Source: Serratia liquefaciens
GTDB lineage: Bacteria > Pseudomonadota > Gammaproteobacteria > Enterobacterales > Enterobacteriaceae
Length of the DNA: 64,000 nucleotides
NCBI GenBank assembly: GCA_012719855.1
Contig: JAAXZN010000007.1
Span: forward strand, 1 to 64,000
Reading direction: 5' to 3'
Shown: positions 30,457 to 39,732 of the stretch, in pieces
Numbering within the stretch: position 1 is the first letter of the stretch
Layout of the letters: each line of letters opens with the position of its first letter
Program-made: the position numbers and the translations under genes
Notes under the pieces: generated by a model
Told to the model about the DNA's origin: nothing
The model's database searches: none
Seen by the model: the letters and a program-made list of their open reading frames with translations, nothing else

Positions 30457-31491
30457 ATGTCTCAGTCTACACAACAAAACCGTCGTTTTCTGTTGGCTTC
30501 TCGCCCGCACGGCGAGCCTGTCGCAGACAACTTCCGTCTGGAAACCGTCGCTACGCCGCAGCCCGCCGCCGGCCAGGTGTTATTGCGCACCGTCTACCTG
30601 TCGCTCGATCCTTACATGCGAGGCCGCATGAGCGATGCGCCCTCTTACGCCCCGCCGGTGCAGATCGGCGAAACCATGGTGGGCGGCACGGTCTCACGGG
30701 TCGTGACCTCACAGCATCCCGATTTCAAACCCGGTGACTGGGTATTAGGCTACGACGGCTGGCAGGATTACGCGCTGTCTGACGGTAGCGGCCTGCGCAA
30801 CCTCGGCCCTCATCAGACGCACCCTTCTCGCCTGCTCGGCGTTCTGGGTATGCCGGGCTTCACCGCTTATATGGGGCTGCTGGAGATCGGCCAGCCGAAA
30901 CCCGGTGAAACCCTGGTGGTGGCTGCCGCCAGCGGCGCCGTCGGATCGGTCGTCGGGCAGGTTGCCAAACTGAAAGGCTGTCGGGTCGTCGGCGTGGCGG
31001 GCGGTAAAGAAAAATGCCGCTATGTGGTGGAGGAGCTGGGCTTCGATGCCTGTATCGATCATCGTGCTGCCGACTTTGCCGAGCAACTGGCCGCCGCCTG
31101 CCCACAGGGCATCGATATTTATTATGAAAACGTCGGCGGTGCGGTGTTTGATGCGGTGATCCCGCTGTTGAATACCCAGGCACGTATCCCGGTCTGCGGG
31201 ATTATCGCCCACTATAATGCCACCGACCTGCCTGCCGGGCCGGATCGTCTGCCGATGCTGCAGGGGTTGATCTTACGCAAACGCATCCGCATGCAAGGCT
31301 TCATCATTTTCGATGACTTCGCGGAAGGCTTTGATGAATTCCTGCAGCAAATGAGCGAATGGGTCGATCAGGGAAAAATCAAATTCCGTGAAGACCTGGT
31401 CGACGGACTTGAAAATGCACCGCAGGCATTTATCGGCCTGTTGCAGGGCAAGAACTTCGGCAAATTGGTGATCCGCGTCGCCGACGAGTAA
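30457..31491 (+). CDS. NADPH-dependent reductase, CurA-like (zinc-free MDR superfamily)
   Basis: This is a medium-chain reductase that reduces enones, like curcumin reductase CurA. I start at 30457 (MSQSTQQNRRFLLASRPHGE) with an AAGGA ribosome site; the frame is open from 30415. The 344-residue product has YLSLDPYMRGRM, the cofactor-binding run AASGAVGSVVGQVAKLKGC, and YYENVGG, all typical of this branch. No zinc ligands are seen. The natural substrate is unknown. It is convergent with pcp. Confidence 0.85.
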   Translation: MSQSTQQNRRFLLASRPHGEPVADNFRLETVATPQPAAGQVLLRTVYLSLDPYMRGRMSDAPSYAPPVQIGETMVGGTVSRVVTSQHPDFKPGDWVLGYDGWQDYALSDGSGLRNLGPHQTHPSRLLGVLGMPGFTAYMGLLEIGQPKPGETLVVAAASGAVGSVVGQVAKLKGCRVVGVAGGKEKCRYVVEELGFDACIDHRAADFAEQLAAACPQGIDIYYENVGGAVFDAVIPLLNTQARIPVCGIIAHYNATDLPAGPDRLPMLQGLILRKRIRMQGFIIFDDFAEGFDEFLQQMSEWVDQGKIKFREDLVDGLENAPQAFIGLLQGKNFGKLVIRVADE

Positions 31492-31497
31492 TTCCCA

Positions 31498-31527
31498 CAG
31501 GGCGCGGTGATGAACTGCCGCGCCCTG
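31498..31527. terminator. Bidirectional terminator between the CurA-like gene and pcp
   Basis: CAGGGCGCGG and CCGCGCCCTG form a perfect 10-bp stem around a 10-base loop. It lies between two convergent genes, 7 bp after one stop and 9 bp before the other. No long T-tract is present. Confidence 0.65.
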
Positions 31528-31535
31528 ATATGCCC

Positions 31536-32189
31536 TCAATGCAGCGCACCGCCACTGAGGGATAAATCCTCATCCACCGTCAGTGTGGTATGCACAATAC
31601 TGCGTACCGCCTCTATCATTGTGGTTAACGCCAGGCTGGGTTTTCCCGGATGATTCACCGCCAGCTGATGGCTGTAAGGGATGTGGATAAACCCACCTTT
31701 GATCGCCAAATTTTGGCTGGCGATATGATGGCTCAGCCCGTAGAAAAGCTGGTTGCAATTATAAGTGCCTGCCGTGTGCGACACCGCGGCGGGAATGCCT
31801 GCCTGATGTAGATGATGCACGATCGCCTTTACCGGCAACGTGGAGAAATAGCCCACCGGCCCCCCTTCCACCACCGGGATGTCTATCGGTTGTTTTCCGG
31901 CGTTATCCGGAATGCGGGCGTCAATCAGGTTGATGGCGACCCGTTCAACGGAGATTTCGCCGCGCCCGCCGGCCAGCCCCAGGCAGATCACGGCTTTGGG
32001 GCACAGCTCTTCAATGGCGGCAATCAGTTGCTGGTTGGACAACCCCAGCACGCAGGCCAATTGACGCACCACCACTTCTGCGCCGGCGATCCGCTCTCCC
32101 GCCAGCGCCTGCGCCACCTGCCACGAAGGGTTAACCTCGTCCCCGTCAAACGGCTCAATGCCGGTCACCAATACCCTTTCCATCGTCAC
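31536..32189 (-). CDS. pcp: Pyrrolidone-carboxylate peptidase (pyroglutamyl peptidase I)
   Basis: This cysteine peptidase removes N-terminal pyroglutamate. The 217-residue product has the Glu of the triad in SVERVAIN, Cys in [15 protein letters not shown] and His in GGFIHIPY. It starts [15 protein letters not shown] (second Met of MTM). It is divergent from a LysR gene at 32282, with 92 bp between them. Confidence 0.95.
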   Translation of the reverse strand: MTMERVLVTGIEPFDGDEVNPSWQVAQALAGERIAGAEVVVRQLACVLGLSNQQLIAAIEELCPKAVICLGLAGGRGEISVERVAINLIDARIPDNAGKQPIDIPVVEGGPVGYFSTLPVKAIVHHLHQAGIPAAVSHTAGTYNCNQLFYGLSHHIASQNLAIKGGFIHIPYSHQLAVNHPGKPSLALTTMIEAVRSIVHTTLTVDEDLSLSGGALH

Positions 32190-32281
32190 ACCTCAGGTTG
32201 TTATTGATTCCGCGTGCTCTCAGCCTAAACAACGCGCTATGATTCTGGAAATGGATTATCTGCATATAGAGTATTCATAAA

Positions 32282-33211
32282 ATGAATTTATCCAGCGTCG
32301 ATCTCAATCTTCTGGTGGTGTTTGAGGCGTTATACCAAACGCGCAACGTCACCGCTGCCGGCGGACGTCTGAACCGTGCACAGCCTTCGGTCAGCAATGC
32401 GCTGTCTCGCTTGCGGCTGTTGTTTGACGATCCGCTGTTTATCCGCAGCGGCGGCGGCATGTTGCCAACCGCGCGAGCTCACCAACTGATGCTGCAAATC
32501 CATCCGGTGCTGGAACAAATCCACCAGACGCTGACGCCGCCGATGCGCTTCGATCCCGCGACGGCCCGCCAGCGCCGATTCAGGCTAGCCGCCGGCGACT
32601 ACGCCGATATCACGCTATTGCCCACCATTATCAGCCGACTGCGGCAGGATGCTCCGGGCATAGATATCCGGGTTTCTCGGCTGGATCGCCGCAATGTGGT
32701 GCAACAGCTTGAGAGTGGTGAAATAGATGTGGCGCTGGGCGGGCATATCGAGGCGGTGAAGGGCATGCTGGTGCAGCCGTTGTTTACCGAAAGCTTTACC
32801 TGTATCGCCAGCCGACATCATCCGCAGTTAGCTGTCGAAAGTTGGGGCCTGACGCAATACGTCAGCCTGCCCCACGCCCTTTACGCGCCTTCGGACGACG
32901 GCTCCGCACGCGGGATTATCGATCGTCGGCTGGCGGAACTGGGGCTGGAGCGACGCGTGGCCGCAACATTTTCGCATATCGTGGCGCTGCCTGCGGTCGT
33001 CGCCGGCAGCGATTTGATCGCAACCCTGGCGCACAGCGTCGCCAGGCAGTTTGCCGATCCGGCGAAGGTGCGCTTTCTGCCGCTGCCGGCAGAACTGGCG
33101 GTTAGCGAGTTTTCTGTCGATCTGGTTGCCGGTCGCCAGGCCCGGCGCGATCCGGCGCTGACCTGGCTGTGCGATACCCTTACCCAACTGAATTGGGGAG
33201 AGAATCGATGA
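32282..33211 (+). CDS. LysR-family transcriptional regulator
   Basis: The 309-residue product has an N-terminal winged helix (about 1-65: LSSVDLNLLVVFEALYQTRN, then RAQPSVSNALSRLRLLFDDP) and a C-terminal substrate-binding fold. It most resembles the NodD/NahR-like branch. It is divergent from pcp and convergent with kynA. No target can be named from the sequence; a role in regulating pcp or itself is likely from orientation only. Confidence 0.9.
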   Translation: MNLSSVDLNLLVVFEALYQTRNVTAAGGRLNRAQPSVSNALSRLRLLFDDPLFIRSGGGMLPTARAHQLMLQIHPVLEQIHQTLTPPMRFDPATARQRRFRLAAGDYADITLLPTIISRLRQDAPGIDIRVSRLDRRNVVQQLESGEIDVALGGHIEAVKGMLVQPLFTESFTCIASRHHPQLAVESWGLTQYVSLPHALYAPSDDGSARGIIDRRLAELGLERRVAATFSHIVALPAVVAGSDLIATLAHSVARQFADPAKVRFLPLPAELAVSEFSVDLVAGRQARRDPALTWLCDTLTQLNWGENR

Positions 33212-33245
33212 AAGTTGCCTCTGCTGGTACGCCCAAGGCCCTAAG

Positions 33246-34088
33246 CTAGGCGCCGATTTCGGTGCGCACATCCAACAGTTCAGGGAAGAAAGTCAGCTCC
33301 AGCGCCTTTTTCAGGAAGCTGACGCCGCTCGAACCGCCGGTGCCCGTTTTAAAGCCGATAATCCGCTCCACCGTCTTCATGTGCCGGAAACGCCACAGGT
33401 GGAAGCTTTCCTCTATATCCACCAGCTTCTCGGCCATTTCATAGGCTTCCCAATACTTTTGCGGATGGTCATAGATCTCTTTAAAGGCCGGCAGCAGGTT
33501 TGGATTGCGTTGGTAAGGTTGGGTCCAGTCACGTTCAATACACTCCTGCGGGATCGGCAGACCGTGGCGGGACAGGTAAAGCAGGTATTCATCGTACAGG
33601 CTGGGCGCTTCAAGAATGGCCTTCAGCGCCGCGTGTTTTTCCGCATCGTTGCTGAACACCGCCAGCATCGCCGCATTCTTGTTGCCGAGTAAAAATTCAA
33701 TCGAACGGTATTGATGGGACTGGAAGCCCGACGAACTGCCCAGCACGTCGCGAAATTCGACGTACTCCGACGGCGTCAGGGTTTCCAGCACCGCCCATTG
33801 TTCGAACAGCAGCCGCTGGATCTGTTTGACCCGCGCCAGGATCTTGAAGCAGTGGCTGAGCTTATCTTGTTGCACCAGCATCCGCGCCGCCTGCAGTTCA
33901 TGCAGCATCAACTTCATCCACAGTTCCGACGTCTGGTGCTGCACCACAAACAGCATTTCATCATGGTGTTGCGGGTTGGACAGCGGGTGCTGACAGTCCA
34001 GCAGTTGATCCAGGCACAGATAGTCGCCATAGCTCATGCGTTTGGAAAAATCGGTGACAATCGCGCTTTCTAATTCTCGTTTGTTCAT
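33246..34088 (-). CDS. kynA: Tryptophan 2,3-dioxygenase
   Basis: KynA is a heme enzyme that opens the indole ring of L-tryptophan to N-formylkynurenine. The 280-residue product has the family signatures [47 protein letters not shown] and [20 protein letters not shown], including the distal and proximal heme-pocket histidines. No kynB or kynU lies in the window, so the downstream fate of the product is unclear. It is monocistronic as far as can be seen. Confidence 0.95.
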   Translation of the reverse strand: MNKRELESAIVTDFSKRMSYGDYLCLDQLLDCQHPLSNPQHHDEMLFVVQHQTSELWMKLMLHELQAARMLVQQDKLSHCFKILARVKQIQRLLFEQWAVLETLTPSEYVEFRDVLGSSSGFQSHQYRSIEFLLGNKNAAMLAVFSNDAEKHAALKAILEAPSLYDEYLLYLSRHGLPIPQECIERDWTQPYQRNPNLLPAFKEIYDHPQKYWEAYEMAEKLVDIEESFHLWRFRHMKTVERIIGFKTGTGGSSGVSFLKKALELTFFPELLDVRTEIGA

Positions 34089-34281
34089 CTGCTCTCTCCG
34101 CTGCGCTCACGGCCGGAAGCGGCGTGTAGCGTGCTGCAAACAGAAAACAATAGTCCATAACTCCCCGCCGCGAAGGACTATAAACGAGAGTTGCCTCGCA
34201 GATTTCAGGGTTGGTCATGCCTGGTTGATTCCCTCCTTTTAGGCCCGAATTGAAACCCCCTCAGTGATTATCTGCGGGGAT

Positions 34282-34324
34282 GGGATCGGCGACGCCTGAG
34301 CATAAACATTGCTCTGCCGATCCC
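34282..34324. terminator. Possible terminator of the 34.3-41.9 kb operon
   Basis: GGGATCGGC and GCCGATCCC can pair across a 25-base loop, 15 bp beyond the stop of the last operon gene. The loop is long and there is no T-run, so the call is weak. The gap 34089-34338 otherwise holds only the kynA promoter region. Confidence 0.35.
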
Positions 34325-34338
34325 CGAACCGCTGAAAA

Positions 34339-34833
34339 TCAAGACTCTTTGTAATCTCGTCGCCGAACCATAAAGGACCGTTCGAAGGTGATCACCGTTT
34401 CTCCCGTTGACTTGATACCTCGCGTTTCTACCGTGATGATGCCATTGTGCGGTTGGGATTTTGACGGCCGTTTAGCCAGGATCCTGCTGGTGGCGTAAAG
34501 CGTATCGCCGACAAAAAGCGGCTCTTTCAGGCGCACCGTTTCCCAGCCCAGATTAGCCACCGCCCTGGCAGACAATGCCTGCACGGTCATTCCGCTGACC
34601 AGCGCCAGCGTGATGCTGCTGTTGACCAAAATGCGGCCATATTCCGCTTGGGCGCCATAGGCCCGATCGAAATGCAAAGGATGCTGATTCATCGTCAACA
34701 GGGTAAGCCAGGTGTTGTCGGCTTCGGAAAGCGTGCGCCCCGGCCAGTGCTTAATCGTCATGCCGGTTTCGAAGTCTTCATAGTCCCCACCGTGCTCTTC
34801 CTGATACTCATTTTCGCCGACTTTTCTTAACAT
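34339..34833 (-). CDS. MaoC-family (hot-dog) hydratase/dehydratase
   Basis: MaoC-like proteins hydrate or dehydrate acyl-CoA thioesters. The 164-residue product begins [20 protein letters not shown] and has a single hot-dog domain with the catalytic pattern MNQHPLHFDRAYG (His and Asp) and GRILVNSSITLALVSGM. This subtype is often paired with CitE-like lyases, as in mesaconyl-CoA hydratase with malyl-CoA lyase, and a CitE-like gene lies in the same operon. It is the last gene of the operon and overlaps the upstream gene by 7 bp. Confidence 0.85.
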   Translation of the reverse strand: MLRKVGENEYQEEHGGDYEDFETGMTIKHWPGRTLSEADNTWLTLLTMNQHPLHFDRAYGAQAEYGRILVNSSITLALVSGMTVQALSARAVANLGWETVRLKEPLFVGDTLYATSRILAKRPSKSQPHNGIITVETRGIKSTGETVITFERSFMVRRRDYKES

Positions 34834-35783
34834 GGTGTTTTCTCCCTGAATGGGTATAGCGCCACCGCGGCAGCGGTGTCTTCAATGGCCAGCCCCACGC
34901 TGCGAAATACCGTGGTCTGCCCCGCCGTTGCCGCGGACTCACCCAGCACAAGAGCGCCCAGCTCATTGAGTCCTTCAGGCCGAATGTATCCCTGCGCCAG
35001 AGCGCTTCGAACCTCCCCCGCATCCTCCCTGGCGGCAGTGCCGGTTTCCACTACGACAAAGGCACTTTTCAATAACGCGGGGTCGACCTCAATGGCGTCC
35101 TCGTGGGTGCCGCCGATAATGTTCAGGTGGGCTCCTGGCGCTACCCAATCGGCACACACCAAAGGTTCACGGGCATGGGTTGAGGTGGTGGTGCAGATAA
35201 GATCCGCCCCCTGCACGGCCTCGAATGCGCTACTGCAAACGCTGACCGGCGCGGTTGTCAGCGTACGGGCCCAGTGCGCAAACTCTTGCGTTCTGAGCGC
35301 CGAACGGGAAAAAATTCGCACCTTGCGGATCTGCCGCACCGCCAGCATCGCCAACAGCGTGGCGCGTGCCTGCACGCCCGCGCCCAGGATGGCAAGATCG
35401 CCGGCCTGCTCAGGCGCGCACAGCCGGGTCGCCAGCCCGGCCACCGCGCCGGTTCGCACGGCGGTCAAACTTGCGCCGTCGAGCAAAGCCAGTATCTGGC
35501 CGGTATTGATGTCCGTGAGTACCACCACACCATGAATCAACGGCAGTCCATGCTCAGCATTGCCGGGCGTGAGCGTTGTGATTTTGACGCTGGCGACACC
35601 GCGTCTGCTCCAGGCCGCCGGGCTGATCAAGGTCTCAGAAGGACCATGCTGGAGCAAGGTCCGCGTCGGCGATTGTTCGTGGCCACGACGTAAATCCCCG
35701 AATGCCTCACTCAGCATCGCCATGACCTGCCGCAGTCGGATCTCTCCGGACATTTCGGCTGCATTGATGATTTGCATCGTCAC
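34827..35783 (-). CDS. Ornithine cyclodeaminase / mu-crystallin family protein
   Basis: Members are NAD(P)-dependent cyclodeaminases, ketimine reductases or amino-acid dehydrogenases. The 318-residue product has the substrate-side motif [30 protein letters not shown], and the Rossmann glycine motif [14 protein letters not shown], then [19 protein letters not shown] start at 35783 overlaps the preceding stop (GTGA) and has GAGGG at 7 bases; the ATG at 35777 is an alternative. In this operon a role in making or reducing an imine or amino acid is plausible but unproven. Confidence 0.85.
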   Translation of the reverse strand: MTMQIINAAEMSGEIRLRQVMAMLSEAFGDLRRGHEQSPTRTLLQHGPSETLISPAAWSRRGVASVKITTLTPGNAEHGLPLIHGVVVLTDINTGQILALLDGASLTAVRTGAVAGLATRLCAPEQAGDLAILGAGVQARATLLAMLAVRQIRKVRIFSRSALRTQEFAHWARTLTTAPVSVCSSAFEAVQGADLICTTTSTHAREPLVCADWVAPGAHLNIIGGTHEDAIEVDPALLKSAFVVVETGTAAREDAGEVRSALAQGYIRPEGLNELGALVLGESAATAGQTTVFRSVGLAIEDTAAAVALYPFREKTPC

Positions 35784-36781
35784 AGGGTGACCCTCTTCAA
35801 CTGCGCAGCCACTTCTACGATGAGGTCTTCTTGCCCGGCCACCGCCTGGCGTTTTCCCAATTCGAAGAAGACATCACGCGGATCGACACCCGCAGAGGCC
35901 GAATGGCTTAACACCGGGTTTTTGAAGCCGGAAAAAACGCCGGCCAGGCCACTGACGATGCCCACGGAGTCGATCATCGGTGGGGTGCCCATCAGCTCCC
36001 GGGCGGCGAGCTCGGCAGCGTCCAGAAAATGATAAAGATCGATACCGGTGTTGAACCCCAAACGTTCCAGTACCGGCACCAGAACTTCAAGTTGGGTGTT
36101 CCCTGCCCCAGCCCCGAACCCGCGAGCACAGCCATCAATCACGCTAGCGCCGGCCTGAGCGGCGGCGACCGAGTTGGCTACCGCCATGCCCAAATTATTG
36201 TGAGCGTGGAAAATAAGCGGCACATCCACCTGCTGCCGCATCACGGTGATGCGTTCGGTCACATCCTGCGGCAACAGGTTGCCGGCAGAATCCATGATGC
36301 CAACGGCCTGCGCACCGTACTCCACCAGCAGTTGAGCCTGATCGGCTAACTGTTGGGGAGTGGCCATATGGCTCATCATCAGTACCGCATGCGCTTCTGC
36401 CCCGTGCTCACGCAGCCATCCCAGATGACGTTCGGCCAGGGTTGCCTCAGTGCAATGAGTCCCGATCCGCACCAAATCCGCACCGCAGGATAACGCCTTC
36501 GACAGATCGACGATGGTTCCCCAACCGGGCAGCATAAACACGCCCATCTTGCTGTTTTGCAAACACTCGCGCACGGTGTTCAGCATGGTTTCATCACTTA
36601 ACGCGGCGCGCCCGACCTGATACGAAGAGGCGCCAAGCCCGTTGCCATGGCCAACCTCGACAATCGCCACCCCCGTTTTATCCACCGCCGTCGCGTAGTC
36701 TCGTAACTGAGCCACCGTGAGTTAATGTTTCACCGCGTGTTGACCATCACGCAGGGTGGAGTCGTTAATCAGAATGGCCAT
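35780..36781 (-). pseudogene. 4-hydroxy-2-oxovalerate aldolase-like gene interrupted by an in-frame TAA
   Basis: The family (DmpG, MhpE, BphI) splits 4-hydroxy-2-oxo acids into pyruvate and an aldehyde. Translation from the ATG at 36781 gives MAILINDSTLRDGQHAVKH then TAA (36722-36724), and continues [13 protein letters not shown] in the same frame to 35780. In the family this position is Gln (RHQ), so one CAA-to-TAA change explains it. The catalytic Arg-Asp (TLRDG) and His lie before the stop, while the metal-binding FHAHNN lies after it. A restart at GTG 36715 would make a protein without its active site. Otherwise the gene is full length (333 codons). It overlaps the aldehyde dehydrogenase gene by 17 bp. 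Confidence 0.85.
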
Positions 36782-37652
36782 TAGCCCCCTCCGTTTTATT
36801 TCGATAGCTCGCATACTGTTCGGCAACCAGGATGGCGGCAGAATTGATCAGATCCAGATTCCCGGCGTATTCAGGCATCACCTTGCTGCTGGCAACCACC
36901 TCCAGCGAGACTGAAACGCGTCCTTCGCTGACGTTGAGCGCCGTAAGCGAATAGCCCGCCGAGAATCCCCGCACCGCTTCAACGGCCTCAGCAAGTACCG
37001 GAGCGATCTGTTCCTTTGTGACCCCAGGGATACCGGCAAAAATGGTGACCCTGAACATGGCGGGCGGCGCGGCCGGGCTGATGTTGAGGATCGCCTTGGT
37101 GTTGGCTACGCCGGTAAAAGCGCTGAGTGCCCGCTGCGTGGTGTCCACATATTCGTCGATGTTGATCCGGGTGGCCCGCCCCAGAATATTGCTGGCGACG
37201 GTCGCCACCACCTCGATATCGTTGATGCGAAAGTGTCGGCTCAGGGCATGCAAAATGGGTATCGACGCCTGCCCACCGCAGCTGATCAGGCTAACATTGC
37301 GCTCGGTCAGCGCATCGGTTCCCGTTACCGTAGGCACGATCATTTTGCCCAAGTGGCTGGGTGTTAAGTCGATCAGCAAGGAGCCCAACGGACGCAGCAG
37401 CTCCCAATGCCTAACATGCGACATCGCGTTGGTGGCGTCGAAAACCACGTCGAAAGGCGTTGGCGACGCCAAAACAGCGTCAATGCCACCGGCGCTGGTC
37501 GGGCAGCCCAACCGGGCGGCGGCCTCAAGACCGGCGGAGTCCTTGTTGCGCCCCGCCAGCAACCCGCAATGCAGCAGCGGGGAACGCTGGATCTTATTGA
37601 CCAGATCCATGCCAATGGCGCCGGTTCCAATGACGGCGACGGAGAGCGTCAT
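36765..37652 (-). CDS. Acetaldehyde dehydrogenase (CoA-acylating), DmpF/MhpF/BphJ type
   Basis: This enzyme interconverts an aldehyde plus CoA with acyl-CoA, using NAD, and normally forms a channelled complex with the aldolase encoded next. The 295-residue product has the NAD motif VAVIGTGAIGMDLVNKI, the catalytic Cys in LISCGGQASIP (residue 125), and NISPAAPPAMFRVTIF. It starts at 37652 with an ATGA overlap with the CitE-like gene. No other meta-cleavage genes are nearby, so the usual aromatic-degradation role is doubtful. Confidence 0.88.
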   Translation of the reverse strand: MTLSVAVIGTGAIGMDLVNKIQRSPLLHCGLLAGRNKDSAGLEAAARLGCPTSAGGIDAVLASPTPFDVVFDATNAMSHVRHWELLRPLGSLLIDLTPSHLGKMIVPTVTGTDALTERNVSLISCGGQASIPILHALSRHFRINDIEVVATVASNILGRATRINIDEYVDTTQRALSAFTGVANTKAILNISPAAPPAMFRVTIFAGIPGVTKEQIAPVLAEAVEAVRGFSAGYSLTALNVSEGRVSVSLEVVASSKVMPEYAGNLDLINSAAILVAEQYASYRNKTEGANGHSD

Positions 37653-38512
37653 GAGTTCCCCCTACTGAAACGAGCGGCCCAAGCCTGGCCTGATTGCAGG
37701 GTATTGCGCGCCATGCGGGCAAAGGGCGGCCCCACCATGTGTCCATCCAGCAGCGCAATCCCGCCCTGGGCCGCTTTCACGGCATCGGTAATGCGGCTTG
37801 CCGCCAAAAGTGCGCTCTCGCAGGGCCGTAACGCCAGGTTGATCAGTTCGAGTTCGCTGGGGTGAACCGTGGCTTTGCCGTGGAAGCCCAGATCTTTGGC
37901 GCACTGAATTTCATTGGCCAGCACGTCGGGTTCGGAAAGCCGATAATTGGCAGTATCGATACAGCCTATGCCGTGCCTGGCACTCGCCAACACCATCGCC
38001 TGGCGCGCGGCCAGCATCCCGGACCAGGTGATCGGCACCCCTAAAGTGGCCGCCAAATCTGCAGAGCCAAAAATCAGCCCATCCGCCACCGCCGCGACAT
38101 TATCCAGATCGGTAATGGCCTCGACGGTCTCTATCGTCAGGTAAATTTCAGGAAACCTTCCGGCTGAGGCAAAGGTTTCGCGTAGGAAAACCACCTCGGC
38201 CGGGGTTCGAACCATCGACATCACGATAAAACTGGGCGTGGTTTGACCGGAACACAGCATCACCAGATCATGCAAAGCGTCAATCGTGCCCAGCGCGTTG
38301 ATCCGCACGGCAATATTGGCTGAGGGCGGCGCATTATCGAGAGCCGTGCGGCAAATGGTCCTGGCCTCCGCTTTCGCCGGGCCAGGTACCGAGTCTTCCA
38401 AATCCATCAAATGCACATCGGCGTCATAGGACAGAGCCTTGACGACCCGGCTGAGCGACAAGGCCGGCGTGTACAGAATGCTGCGGGGAACAGCCCGGGC
38501 GATATCCGTCAT
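37649..38512 (-). CDS. HpcH/HpaI aldolase / CitE-like CoA-ester lyase
   Basis: CitE-like enzymes make or break C-C bonds next to acyl-CoA (citryl-, malyl- or methylmalyl-CoA). The 287-residue product starts at 38512 (MTDIARAVPRSILYTPALSL), overlapping the preceding stop as ATGA. It has the Mg-binding motif HLMDLEDSVPGPAKAEAR, a strand YLTIETVEAITDLD, GLIFGSADLAATLG, and the CitE tail motif FHGKATVHPSELELIN. No citDF genes are present, so it is a stand-alone lyase. Substrate unknown. Confidence 0.87.
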   Translation of the reverse strand: MTDIARAVPRSILYTPALSLSRVVKALSYDADVHLMDLEDSVPGPAKAEARTICRTALDNAPPSANIAVRINALGTIDALHDLVMLCSGQTTPSFIVMSMVRTPAEVVFLRETFASAGRFPEIYLTIETVEAITDLDNVAAVADGLIFGSADLAATLGVPITWSGMLAARQAMVLASARHGIGCIDTANYRLSEPDVLANEIQCAKDLGFHGKATVHPSELELINLALRPCESALLAASRITDAVKAAQGGIALLDGHMVGPPFARMARNTLQSGQAWAARFSRGNS

Positions 38513-39732
38513 TGCGGCCCCCTGACAGCAGAGATCACCTGGCACAGGCCGCGGATCTGCTCTTGCGTTTGTCCGGCTCGCATCATGACCCGCAGACCGG
38601 CGGTGCCTTTGGCGACGATAGGGAAAAAGACCGGCGAGACATAGAAGCCAGCCTCTATCACCTGACGCCCCGCCTCGATCACCCGGTCATCGCTCATCGG
38701 CACCAGGCGGATCGGGTAGGTATTGCCGCTTTGATCCGTCGGGATCAGCGAATCGAACAGCGAGATGTTGTCGTACAGTTTCTTTTGTAAGCGGGGCAAT
38801 TCGGCCGTGCGGTGAATTTCCGCCGACGCCAGGCTGGCACCGATGGCCGCCGTATTGAGGTTTTGCGAGTAGTTGAGTCCGCCGCCAAAGCGTTCGACCA
38901 GGCGCAGCATCTGCTGCGAATAACCGTTGAGCAATATCGCCGCCCCGCTGGTGCCGAATGCTTTGTTGAGCGTGACAACCATAATGGTGTTTTCATCCAA
39001 CGCCGGGCTATGGGAACGAACATAGCCAATACCGCGCTCGCCATAAGCGGAGATCGAATGCGAATCGTCGTAAAACACCATCAGGCCGTATTTGTCCTGC
39101 AGTTCAGCCAAGGCTTTGACCGGGGCATAGCCTCCCAGGCTATCGCTGCCGTCGACCACGTAACAGACCCGTTGATATTGTTTGCAGCAGTCTTCGATGA
39201 AATTCAGATCGTGGTAATTGCAGGTAACGACCTCGGTTTCATCGGCACAGGCGGGTTTGGCCGCCGCCAGCGACACGTGGGCGTGCTTATCGAATATCAT
39301 CAAAGGCCGCACGCCGTTGCCTAAATGGCCCGAGGCGATAAGCGGAAGCAAGCCGCCGCTGACGCTGCTCGCCGACACGCCGCTGAGCACATCGGCCTGG
39401 AACAGCTCACCCAACGACGCCTCCAACTCCTTCATGGCAGGGAGCTGGACCCGGCTGCGGGCGATGCAATGATCCAGCACGCCGTAGCGGCGCACAGCGT
39501 CGATAGCGCCTTCGATCACCTTACTGTGGGAGTCCAGGTTCAGGTAGGAGCAGCAGCTGAAATTGACGAACTGATGGCCACTTGGGGTGGACAACAGGTC
39601 GTTATCGAGCCCGGCAACGATACCCGCAAGGCCGTTTTGCTCTGACATATCCCAGAAAGGATTGCCTATGCCGATGGCCTTATCGTTGTTACGGAATTTA
39701 TTGGTGGGAATGATCTGCTTACGGCTGCTCAT
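38509..39732 (-). CDS. Alpha-oxoamine synthase (AONS/KBL/CqsA-like PLP enzyme)
   Basis: This family condenses an amino acid with an acyl-CoA to give an alpha-aminoketone. Starting at 39732 (AGGAAGG ribosome site) the product has 407 residues. The PLP-binding features are His150/His152 in FDKHAHVS, Asp222 and His225 in FYDDSHSISAYG, and Lys257 in VVTLNKAFGTSGAA. The N-terminus has the usual FVNFSCCSYLNLDSH. Substrate-specificity residues cannot be read by eye; it is not obviously BioF, Kbl or HemA. It overlaps the oxygenase gene by 14 bp. Confidence 0.88.
   Translation of the reverse strand: MSSRKQIIPTNKFRNNDKAIGIGNPFWDMSEQNGLAGIVAGLDNDLLSTPSGHQFVNFSCCSYLNLDSHSKVIEGAIDAVRRYGVLDHCIARSRVQLPAMKELEASLGELFQADVLSGVSASSVSGGLLPLIASGHLGNGVRPLMIFDKHAHVSLAAAKPACADETEVVTCNYHDLNFIEDCCKQYQRVCYVVDGSDSLGGYAPVKALAELQDKYGLMVFYDDSHSISAYGERGIGYVRSHSPALDENTIMVVTLNKAFGTSGAAILLNGYSQQMLRLVERFGGGLNYSQNLNTAAIGASLASAEIHRTAELPRLQKKLYDNISLFDSLIPTDQSGNTYPIRLVPMSDDRVIEAGRQVIEAGFYVSPVFFPIVAKGTAGLRVMMRAGQTQEQIRGLCQVISAVRGPQ

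Noticed and set aside
36765..37652. Meta-cleavage aromatic degradation pathway
   Set aside because: Only the aldehyde dehydrogenase and a broken aldolase are present; no extradiol dioxygenase, hydrolase or 2-oxopent-4-enoate hydratase is in the window.
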